Of a stretch of 64,000 nucleotides of DNA, positions 43,810 through 50,634 are shown in pieces. Below the pieces are notes generated by a model. It searched no databases. It was not told where the DNA came from and was given only the letters and a program-made list of their open reading frames with translations. The number at the start of each line of letters is the position of its first letter. Within the stretch, counting starts at the first letter, position 1. The position numbers and the translations under genes are program-made. The DNA comes from Streptomyces humi. GTDB taxonomy: Bacteria; Actinomycetota; Actinomycetes; Streptomycetales; Streptomycetaceae. Location: positions 62,001 to 126,000 of the forward strand of contig NZ_LBMU02000037.1 in assembly GCF_001005085.2 (NCBI RefSeq). Direction: 5' to 3'.

Positions 43810-44946
43810 TCAGTCAAGAAGCTGTTCGAGGGAGTTCTCCCACTCGTCGAAGAAGCCCGTCGGCCAGTCGGAGAGGGAACCGTCGCCGTTGATGCGCGGG
43901 GTGACGACGTCCGCGCGGTGGCCACGGCGGCGGAAGTAGTGCACGGCTGTGTGCGAGGCCGGGAGGACGCCCTTCTTGACCGAGAGACGCAGGCCGTTGA
44001 GGACATGGTCCGAATGGGTCTCCACGATCAGCTGCGCGCCGGCCGCGGCCGCGGCAGCGATGAGCGCGGCCATCCTGGTCTGGCCGCGCGGATGGAGATG
44101 GGCCTCCGGGTTCTCCAGCAGGATCAGGCTTCCCGGTCCCGCTGTCAGGCACGCGACGACGATCGGCAGGGCGTAGGTGAGTCCGAAGCCGACATTCGTG
44201 GGGCGACGGGGTGCCGAGGAGTCCAGGCCGGCCGTGCCGTCGAATCCGTAGCTGAGGCGTACGGAGTCGATGCCCGGGATCTCGGTGGCGTCGAGGTTGA
44301 CGCCGGGGCACAGCTCCTGCATCCAGGCCACGACGTGGTCGAGGAAGGTGTGCGCACTCGCGCGCGGGTGGCGGAGCGGACCGTCGTCCATCGGGTGGGC
44401 GGCGTGATGCCGGAGGTAGTTGACGGCGTGTTCCCCCCGCGCCCCGAGAAAGGCCCGGCCGATGGCCTGGTGATGGGACCGGGGATAACTCGTGGCGGGA
44501 AAGATACGGTCGGCCCTGAGGTACTGGAAGCAGCGTCCGAAGAGTGAGTCGTCGTGAGGCAGGCCCGAAGCCGAGTGGAGCGGGAGTACGTCCTGTTCGG
44601 GGGCGTACCGGGCGAACCACTCATGGGTGTGCCCGTCGCTCGTGCGGATCCCGATGCCGATCAAGGGTGTGGGCAGCCCGGGGGAGCGTACGAAGTCCTC
44701 GTGGATCAGGTCCTGCCCGGTCCCCAACTCGACCAGGTCGCCGTTGAGGAGCAGGCCTCCCTGCTCCAGGGCCCCGTCGGTGGGGAACATGGTGAAGGAT
44801 TCGTACGACTGCCGCAGCAGGGCGAAGGCTTGCAGGACCGTGCTCTTGCCCGACGAGTTGAGGCCGGTGAGCAGGGTGACCGGCGCGAGCGGGATGTCGG
44901 ATGCCGGGAACGCCTTGAAGTTGGCCAGGGACACCTGGTCGATCAC
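43810..44946 (-). CDS. DUF3696-type AAA/OLD-like ATPase
   Basis: A 378-residue ABC-like ATPase of the OLD/RecF branch. Walker A is GLNSSGKST (28-36), typical of the nucleoid-associated/OLD group. The Walker B region reads SLILLENPEAHLHPRGQTRM, with the D-loop-type E, and the H-loop/switch VETHSDHVLNGLRLSVK is the ETHSDH motif of DUF3696 proteins. Between Walker A and B lies a helical lid of about 200 residues (FAPEQD ... YLRADRIFPATSYPR). GTG 44946 overlaps the DUF262 stop (GTGA), so it is co-translated. Such ATPases act in several three- and four-gene anti-phage systems as the energy-using sensor or activator. Confidence 0.88.
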   Translation of the reverse strand: MIDQVSLANFKAFPASDIPLAPVTLLTGLNSSGKSTVLQAFALLRQSYESFTMFPTDGALEQGGLLLNGDLVELGTGQDLIHEDFVRSPGLPTPLIGIGIRTSDGHTHEWFARYAPEQDVLPLHSASGLPHDDSLFGRCFQYLRADRIFPATSYPRSHHQAIGRAFLGARGEHAVNYLRHHAAHPMDDGPLRHPRASAHTFLDHVVAWMQELCPGVNLDATEIPGIDSVRLSYGFDGTAGLDSSAPRRPTNVGFGLTYALPIVVACLTAGPGSLILLENPEAHLHPRGQTRMAALIAAAAAAGAQLIVETHSDHVLNGLRLSVKKGVLPASHTAVHYFRRRGHRADVVTPRINGDGSLSDWPTGFFDEWENSLEQLLD

Positions 44947-46247
44947 TGCACGCCGCCCCCGTTGCCGTTCAGGACGGTTCGGAACAGGTTGCGGATCCTG
45001 CCGAACCGGAAGGTCACTTTGGCCCGGTCGCCGGTGCCGACGGACACGGCCCGCTCGAAGTCCGGGCGGTGCATGACGAGTCTGAACCTCGACAGCACCT
45101 GCTCGCGGGACGCTACCAGGCTGTCACGCTCGGTGTCCGTGAGAACGGCCAGGTTCACCGCGACCGACTCGAAGATCGCCTTGTTGATGGGATTGCGCCA
45201 CGACTGTCCTGGATACAGCTTGCGGAAGGCGTGTTCTCCGAAGATCGCCCGCGCTGACGTCATCGCCTGCTTGAACTCCCGGGCAAGCAGCTGCCGCTGT
45301 TCGTCGGTCAGCCTGTTGATCTGCCGCATCGTGCGGGCGAGGAACTGGTCGAAGTCGTGTGCCCTGAATTCGTCGGGCGGGGTGAGCCGGAACGCCAGGG
45401 CCCGCAGCACCATTTCGCGGTCGGACATACGGGTGTTGGCGACCCCGTTGCCGGTCGCGGACACGAACTCCGGCGACTCGGCGAGCGTGGAGAGCAACTG
45501 CCTGGCCGGCCCCGGGATCAGCGCGTGCCGGATCTCCTGCCGGGTGAGGGGAAGTCCGCCGGTGTTGATCCGGGCGAAGATGTTGAACTTCACCTCCTCC
45601 GGAGTGCCGGGCCGGATGACGTGCACGACCACCTGCGTCTCGTTCAGGCGGATCTGGAGCCGTCCCGTGAGGTCGTCGTACCCCTTGCCGGCGAAATCCC
45701 TCTGGAGGTACTCCAGGCCGCGCAGCCGCAGCGGCCCCGCATCGACACCCGCGAATTCGGCGAGCGCGTCAGGGGCGATGAACCGGGCGATGGCGGTCAG
45801 CCGCTGGATGCCGTCGACGATCGCCCATGAGCTGTCCTGGGACCAGGAACTGTCGTCCAGCTCGGCCGCGTAGAAGGAAGGAATGGGAATGCGGAGCAGC
45901 AGTGACTCGATCAGTCTGCTCTGCTGCTCGTCGGACCAGATGCCGGCCCGTCGCTGGAAGTCGGGCGCGAGGTCGATCATGCCGTTGCTCAGCCGGGACA
46001 TGAGCAGGTTGATGGTGGGGTTGCCGGTCTGAATCTCGATCTTGGAAGGGTCGTACGGTGAGGTGATCCGGTCCGCCGTCTCCTCGGTGTCGGGATCCGT
46101 CACTTCCAGCTCGACGTTGGTACCGCGGCCGTCGGCGCCCACCTCGACCTGGAAGCCGTTGTGGTCCCCCGTGTCCATGTAGCGGCTGAACAGGGACGTC
46201 TGATCCCGTACCGCCTTGCGGCCGCCGACGTTCTCGTCCTGCGACAT
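44943..46247 (-). CDS. DUF262 domain-containing protein (ParB/GmrS-like)
   Basis: A 434-residue protein with an N-terminal DUF262 domain (about 90-260): DLAPDFQRRAGIWSDEQQSRLIESLLLRIPIPSFYAAE, then WAIVDGIQRLTAIARFI, where the usual GQQR is GIQR, and VKFNIFARINTGGLPLTRQEIRHAL. Residues 260-430 are helical and match the usual C-terminal extension. DUF262 is a ParB-like/Srx fold that in GmrSD uses NTP hydrolysis to drive nuclease activity. No obvious HNH (DUF1524) domain follows, so cleavage would need a partner. It is the first gene of the three-gene operon, and its ATG is at 46247. Confidence 0.88.
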   Translation of the reverse strand: MSQDENVGGRKAVRDQTSLFSRYMDTGDHNGFQVEVGADGRGTNVELEVTDPDTEETADRITSPYDPSKIEIQTGNPTINLLMSRLSNGMIDLAPDFQRRAGIWSDEQQSRLIESLLLRIPIPSFYAAELDDSSWSQDSSWAIVDGIQRLTAIARFIAPDALAEFAGVDAGPLRLRGLEYLQRDFAGKGYDDLTGRLQIRLNETQVVVHVIRPGTPEEVKFNIFARINTGGLPLTRQEIRHALIPGPARQLLSTLAESPEFVSATGNGVANTRMSDREMVLRALAFRLTPPDEFRAHDFDQFLARTMRQINRLTDEQRQLLAREFKQAMTSARAIFGEHAFRKLYPGQSWRNPINKAIFESVAVNLAVLTDTERDSLVASREQVLSRFRLVMHRPDFERAVSVGTGDRAKVTFRFGRIRNLFRTVLNGNGGGVQ

Positions 46248-46404
46248 CTGCCCTCGCGTCCCGTTCCGGAGCCGGAAACGACTCGGTGTTACGTCAGTAC
46301 GACGGTGTCGATTCTGCCGGACGAGGGGCGGGCGTCGCGTGCGCCGTTGACCGCCGGGTGGTGGCCCGGGTGAATGCGGTCCCGTTCCGGGGCATCGAAA
46401 ATGC

Positions 46405-46435
46405 TTGGCAATCCCGGAGTTGGCGTTGCTACTTT
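46405..46435 (+). promoter_or_regulatory. Candidate leaderless promoter
   Basis: TTGGCA (46405-46410), a 19-bp spacer, and TACTTT (46430-46435), ending 7 nt before the GTG at 46443. No SD sequence precedes the GTG. Confidence 0.6.
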
Positions 46436-46442
46436 CCTCTGC

Positions 46443-47174
46443 GTGGCGAAACTCAATCAGATCATCGCGGTCGAGAAGGGCATCAAGTCCAAGGCTCACC
46501 AGGACCTGACGTCGGCTCATCACGGGTTGCAGAAACCCGCGTTGCTGGCCGGTATCTCGCGGACGTATCAGCCGAAGGACGAGGAGGGTGAGCAACTGCC
46601 GCCCGAGTCCACGCGAGTGCAGGTCAAGGCCGAGGACGTGCTGCGGGAGACCTCGGCCACGCTGACGCGGCTCTTCGATGTGACCGCCACCAAGGACTGG
46701 GCCAACTGCGAGGCCAGGGCCGACGTGAAGGTCGACGGGCGGGTGCTGGTCGCCGGGGTGCCCGTGGCCTATCTGCTGTTCCTGGAGAAGCAGCTGGTCG
46801 ATCTCAACACGTTCGTACGGAAGCTGCCCCTCCTCGACGCCTCGGAGTCGTGGGTCCAGGACCCCTCCACCGACGCCTGGAAGACCGAGCCGGTGCGGAC
46901 CCTGCGCACCAGGAAGGTGCCCCGCAACCATGTGAAGGCCGAGGCGACGGAGAAGCATCCGGCCCAGGTCGAGGTGTACTACGAGGACGTTCCGGTGGGG
47001 TACTGGACCACCGTGAAGTTCTCCGGCGCCCTGCCCGCACGGCGCGTGAACGAACTCCTCGACCGCGTCGAGAAGTTGCAGCAGGCCGTCAAGTTCGCCC
47101 GAGAGGAGGCGAACGGCACCGACGTCGTCGACCAACGAGTCGGGGACGCCGTGTTCGGTTACCTCTTCGGGTGA
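46443..47174 (+). CDS. DUF7873-family protein (conserved actinobacterial, unknown function)
   Basis: A 243-residue protein whose sequence (AKLNQIIAVEKGIKSKAHQDLTSAHHGLQKPALLAGISRTYQPKDEEGEQLPPESTRVQVKAEDVL ... KVPRNHVKAEATEKHPAQVEVYYEDVPVGYWTTVKFSGALPARRVNELLDRVEKLQQAVKFAREEANG) matches a family I recall as DUF7873 in Streptomyces and relatives. It is unusually highly conserved for an accessory gene. No transmembrane segment or catalytic motif is evident. The C-terminal third is helical and could be coiled coil. It is divergent from the DUF262 operon and starts 7 nt after a -10 box without SD. The gene is followed by a terminator. Confidence 0.85.
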   Translation: MAKLNQIIAVEKGIKSKAHQDLTSAHHGLQKPALLAGISRTYQPKDEEGEQLPPESTRVQVKAEDVLRETSATLTRLFDVTATKDWANCEARADVKVDGRVLVAGVPVAYLLFLEKQLVDLNTFVRKLPLLDASESWVQDPSTDAWKTEPVRTLRTRKVPRNHVKAEATEKHPAQVEVYYEDVPVGYWTTVKFSGALPARRVNELLDRVEKLQQAVKFAREEANGTDVVDQRVGDAVFGYLFG

Positions 47175-47186
47175 CCTTCCCAGACT

Positions 47187-47208
47187 CCCCGGCCCGACGT
47201 GGCCGGGG
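47187..47208 (+). terminator. Terminator-like hairpin after the DUF7873 gene
   Basis: CCCCGGCC (47187-47194) pairs perfectly with GGCCGGGG (47201-47208) across a 6-nt loop, 12 bp after the stop codon. Confidence 0.7.
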
Positions 47209-47718
47209 TGCGCGAGGAGCGCAAAGCTGAAGCTGAGCCTTGTCGTGAAGAGCGGTCGTACCCCACAGAACACGGGGCGGACCGCGTTGAATCTCAGACT
47301 CTCGCTCCAGACTCAGCATTCGCCGCCGATCGCCGGATCGACCGGGCCCGGGCCCCAGCACGTCGAAATGCAGGTTCAAGTCCTGCCCGCGCAGCTCGAT
47401 GCGTGGTGGTCCAAAGGAAGGACGCGGCGACCTCACGACTGACCCGGGTTCTCAAGTGTGCCGGCGTGTGACTTTCGGCGGCATCCCGGGGCCCGGGGGC
47501 AGGCTACGCCCTCGGGCCCGCTCGCGTTCCCGGCCCCGAATCCAGGCCGCCCGGAATTGCGTTCATAAAGAACTCGGTCCTTCGGGACACATGTCACACC
47601 CGCGAAATGCGATCGAACCTTTTCGTACGGGAACCCGATCTACCGTTGGACAACGAAGCCAACAGCCCGGCCACCGTCGCCCGAAGGCACACCCCGCCCT
47701 CGTCCGGACAGGAGCCCC
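47209..47718. other. Intergenic region of about 510 bp between the DUF7873 and FUSC genes
   Basis: No credible coding sequence. It contains a tRNA 3'-half-like segment (47370-47393) and is lower in GC than its surroundings around 47560-47650. A promoter for the FUSC gene must lie here, but I cannot assign it. Confidence 0.4.
47370..47393 (+). other. tRNA 3'-end-like sequence, possible att-site scar
   Basis: GCAGG-TTCAAGT-CCTGC (47370-47386) is a perfect T-arm (5+7+5), followed by CCGCGCA, which looks like a 3' acceptor strand with a discriminator A. No matching 5' acceptor or anticodon arm exists upstream, so it is not a full tRNA gene. Such 3' tRNA fragments are typical left-overs of integration by tyrosine-recombinase elements. 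Confidence 0.4.
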
Positions 47719-49575
47719 GTGTCCCGTCGTATCGCCCTGCCCCCGTGGCTCGCCCACGCCCTGCGCGCTCAGCGCGGGCCCGTGCCCTGGAGCGCGGTGA
47801 CCAGAGGGGCGCTGGCCGCCGGGCCGCTGCTGCTCGCCGCGGTCATGGTCCACCGCACCTCCCTCGGCGTGGTCGCCGCCATCGCCGCCATGCTCGCCGG
47901 GATCAACGACCGGCCGGGCAGCCGGCGGGCCGCGGTGCGGCGGCTCGGGGCGCCCGCGGCGGCCGGTGCGGCGGGGCTGCTCGTCGGGACGTACGGCGGC
48001 GCGCACCTCACCGCCGTCCCCCTGACCCTGCTGCTCACGGGCCTCGGCCTGGTCGCCGGTGGCATCAGCGCCGTCGGGCCGGTCGCGTCCGGCGCCGGGA
48101 CGCAGCTCCTGGTCGCCGCCGCCATCGGCGCCGGGATGCCGGTCGCGGAGGCGGGCTGGCAGCGGGCCCTCGCCTTCCTCGCCGGAGCCGGCTGGCTGCT
48201 GGTGCTGCGGCTCGCCCTGCCCACCCCCGGCGCGACCGCGGGCGACTACCGTTTCGACGGGGAGCGGGACGCCGTCGCCGCCGTCTACGACGCCATCGCC
48301 GACCTGCTCGAAGCCGTTGCCGGCGAGGCCGCGCTCGGCCGGCGGAAGGCGCTGAGCACCGCGCTCGACCATGCCCAGGACGCGCTCACCGGACCCCGGC
48401 TCAGGCGGTACGCCAGTTCCGCCGCCGAACGCCGGCTGCACACGCAGTACACCGCCGCGCTGCCCCTCGCCGAGGCCGCCACCGCCCTCGCCTGGGCCGG
48501 CGAACCGATATCCGGGCGGGCCGCCGAGGGACCCCGGCGGCTCGCCGCCGCCGTCCGGGAGAACACCGGCACCGGACCGTTGCCCGCGCCGTCCCGCGCG
48601 GTACCCGCACTGCGCGCCCTGGACGACGCGCTGCTGCGGGCCGCAGAGGCCTTCGACCGGTCCGAGGGCGCGGACCAACGGCCGCCCGCCCGCCGCCGCG
48701 GCCCCCGGGAGATCCTGCGCGCCGCGTTCGGCAGCGGCGGACGGGAGTACGGGCTGCGGGTCGCCCTCTGCTTCGGGGCCAGCGCCGCCATCGCCCAGGC
48801 CCTGCACCACACCCGCTGGTACGGCACGCACCAGCACTGGTACTGGCTGCCCGCCACCGCCGTCTTCCTCGTCAAGCCCGACCTAGGGCCGCTCGCCTCC
48901 CGGGTGCTGTGCCGGGCCGCCGGGACGGTGGTCGGCGCCCTCCTCTTCGCGGGCTTCGCCGCGGTGCTGCCCCGCCCTGAGGGGCTCATCGCCCTGGTGG
49001 CCCTCTGCGGCGCCCTCGTCCCCGTGTCCACCCGGCACTTCGGCGCCCAGACCGTCGTGGTCACCGTCCTGGTGCTCGCCCTGGTCATGGTCGGCGGTGA
49101 ACCGCAGGCCTCCGTCAGCCGGATCGGCGAGACGCTGCTGGCCTGCGGGCTCGTGCTGCTCGTCGGGCATCTGCCGATGCCGGGGGAGCGCGGCGGCGGG
49201 GTACGGGCCCGGCTGGCGGCGGCCGGGCGGGCCGCGCACGCCTATCTCGCCCACGTACTGAGCGAGTCCGCCGACCGCGGCGAACGCTGGGCGCTGCGCC
49301 GCGAGGCCTACCGCACCCTCGCCGAGGCCCGCACCGCCATCGCCCTGGCCGCCGCCGAACTCCCGGCTCTGGCCCGGCACACCGAGGGCACGGACGCGGT
49401 GGCCGCCGTACTCGAACGGCTCGTGGACACCACGACCGCGTGCGCCGTGCACCTCGACGAGACCGGCCGGCTCACCGCCCGCCACACCCGGCAGCTGGGA
49501 GACCTGGCCGACGAGTTGGAGCGGGGCGGGCAGCGGCTCGGGGTCACGGTGCCGAGGATGCCCCTCGCCGCGTAG
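47719..49575 (+). CDS. FUSC-family membrane protein (putative exporter)
   Basis: A 618-residue protein with two membrane blocks. Block one (about 25-165) has four or five helices (GALAAGPLLLAAVMVHRTSLGVVAAIAAMLAG, AAAGAAGLLVGTYGGAHL, LLTGLGLVAGGISAVGPVASGAGTQLLVAAAIGAGMP), followed by a cytoplasmic segment of about 170 residues, then block two (about 350-480: RVALCFGASAAIAQALHHTRWYGTHQHWYWLPATAVFLVKPDLG, RVLCRAAGTVVGALLFAGFAAVL). This is the FUSC/AaeB-like fold, which includes aromatic-acid and fusaric-acid efflux proteins. It is cell membrane. The substrate is unknown. GTG 47719 has a GGAGC ribosome-binding site. Confidence 0.85.
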   Translation: MSRRIALPPWLAHALRAQRGPVPWSAVTRGALAAGPLLLAAVMVHRTSLGVVAAIAAMLAGINDRPGSRRAAVRRLGAPAAAGAAGLLVGTYGGAHLTAVPLTLLLTGLGLVAGGISAVGPVASGAGTQLLVAAAIGAGMPVAEAGWQRALAFLAGAGWLLVLRLALPTPGATAGDYRFDGERDAVAAVYDAIADLLEAVAGEAALGRRKALSTALDHAQDALTGPRLRRYASSAAERRLHTQYTAALPLAEAATALAWAGEPISGRAAEGPRRLAAAVRENTGTGPLPAPSRAVPALRALDDALLRAAEAFDRSEGADQRPPARRRGPREILRAAFGSGGREYGLRVALCFGASAAIAQALHHTRWYGTHQHWYWLPATAVFLVKPDLGPLASRVLCRAAGTVVGALLFAGFAAVLPRPEGLIALVALCGALVPVSTRHFGAQTVVVTVLVLALVMVGGEPQASVSRIGETLLACGLVLLVGHLPMPGERGGGVRARLAAAGRAAHAYLAHVLSESADRGERWALRREAYRTLAEARTAIALAAAELPALARHTEGTDAVAAVLERLVDTTTACAVHLDETGRLTARHTRQLGDLADELERGGQRLGVTVPRMPLAA

Positions 49576-49595
49576 GAGAATTTCTCCGCCGCACC

Positions 49596-49621
49596 GATGA
49601 GTTCTCCGGCCGGCCGCGGTC
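49596..49621 (+). promoter_or_regulatory. Leader motif shared with the DoxX gene, copy 2
   Basis: GATGAGTTCTCCGGC followed by CGGCCGCGGTC, 35 bp before the DUF899 start. It matches 35028-35053 with 15 identical leading bases and near-identical following bases, at a similar distance from the start codon. Confidence 0.6.
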
Positions 49622-49655
49622 AGCACCCGGAACCGACCGTCGTACTGGAGGGCCC

Positions 49656-50300
49656 ATGTCGCTTCCGGAGATCGTCTCGCGTGAGCGGTGGCGTGCCGCG
49701 CGTGAGGAGTTGCTGCGCAAGGAGGAGGCACTGGCGCGGGCGCGGGACGTGCTCAACGCCGAGCGGCGCCGGCTGCCCATGGTCGAGGTGGACCCCGAGT
49801 ACGTCTTCGAGGGCGGCGACGGCAAGGCGAACCTCCCCGACCTCTTCGACGGCCGGACCCAACTGATCGTCCACCACTTCATGTTCGCCCCGGAGTGGGA
49901 GGCCGGCTGCCCCGACTGCGCCGCCTTCCTGGACCAGATCGGCCACCTCGCCCATCTGCGGGCGCGCGACACCTCGTTCGCGGTGGTCTCCCGGGCGCCC
50001 TTCACCAGGATCCTGCCGTTCAAGGCGCGGATGGGCTGGACACTGCCCTGGTACTCCTCCTACCACAGCGACTTCAACCGTGACTTCGAGGCGACCCTCG
50101 TGGTGGACGACGAACCGGTCGAACGCCCCGGGCTCAGCTGCTTCCTCCGCGAGCACGACCGGGTCTTCCGCACCTACGCGGTGTACGACGGCGGACTCGA
50201 CGGACTCGGCTCGACCGCGTCCCTGCTCGACCTGACCGCGCTCGGCCGGGCGCCCACGGGCAGCGACCGCGTGCGTTATCACGACGAGTACGAGGACTGA
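49656..50300 (+). CDS. DUF899 family thioredoxin-like protein
   Basis: A 214-residue protein of the DUF899 family: SRERWRAAREELLRKEEALARARDVLNAERRRLPMVEVDPEYVFEG, then LPDLFDGRTQLIVHHFMFAPEWEAGCPDCAAFLDQIGHL, FAVVSRAPFTRILPFKARMGWTLPWYSSYHSDFNRDF and GLSCFLREHDRVFRTYAVYDGG. The GCPDC pair sits where the thioredoxin-like fold places its CXXC, but overall reductase activity is not established for this family. ATG 49656 has a GGAGGG ribosome-binding site. It carries the same leader motif as DoxX, suggesting shared regulation. It may have arrived with or be regulated like other stress-related small genes. Confidence 0.92.
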   Translation: MSLPEIVSRERWRAAREELLRKEEALARARDVLNAERRRLPMVEVDPEYVFEGGDGKANLPDLFDGRTQLIVHHFMFAPEWEAGCPDCAAFLDQIGHLAHLRARDTSFAVVSRAPFTRILPFKARMGWTLPWYSSYHSDFNRDFEATLVVDDEPVERPGLSCFLREHDRVFRTYAVYDGGLDGLGSTASLLDLTALGRAPTGSDRVRYHDEYED

Positions 50301-50454
50301 CACAAGTGGTCACGAAAGTGGCCGAAAGTCAACGGACCCTCACCCTCCGCGCCGACGGCGTGTCGGCTGTGTCTCAGTACGGTCACCGGGCGAGCCATTC
50401 GTGTTCTCCAGAGCGTTAACTCCTACGAGTACGACGCATTTCTGGAGGTGCAGG

Positions 50455-50634
50455 ATGGTGAACGGGCGAACCGTGCTCGAGCGCTTTCCCGCAGGCGGAC
50501 CGCGAGGATCATGGCCTGCGGAGGAGTTCGCACAGGCCCGGCGGCTGGAAGGGCTGCCCGCGGAGGTCGTGATGGACCTGGCCACGGACACCTTCCTGGT
50601 CATCGTGCGCGCCGCCGAGGGGGTCGAGAACTAG
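50455..50634 (+). CDS. Small conserved hypothetical protein
   Basis: A 59-residue acidic protein: VNGRTVLERFPAGGPRGSWPAEEFAQARRLEGLPAEVVMDLATDTFLVIVRAAEGVEN. I recognise the sequence as a small conserved Streptomyces protein, but no function is known. GGAGG lies 8-9 nt before ATG 50455. The gene lies 150 bp after the DUF899 gene and its stop overlaps the stop of the converging ABC exporter by 4 bp. Confidence 0.7.
   Translation: MVNGRTVLERFPAGGPRGSWPAEEFAQARRLEGLPAEVVMDLATDTFLVIVRAAEGVEN

Noticed and set aside
42832..46247. Canonical GmrSD type IV restriction system
   Set aside because: The DUF262 protein has no visible DUF1524 HNH domain, and the neighbour is an OLD-like ATPase, so it is not a plain GmrSD pair.
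47370..47393. Complete tRNA gene
   Set aside because: Only a T-arm and 3' acceptor-like strand are present. No anticodon or D arm pairs upstream.
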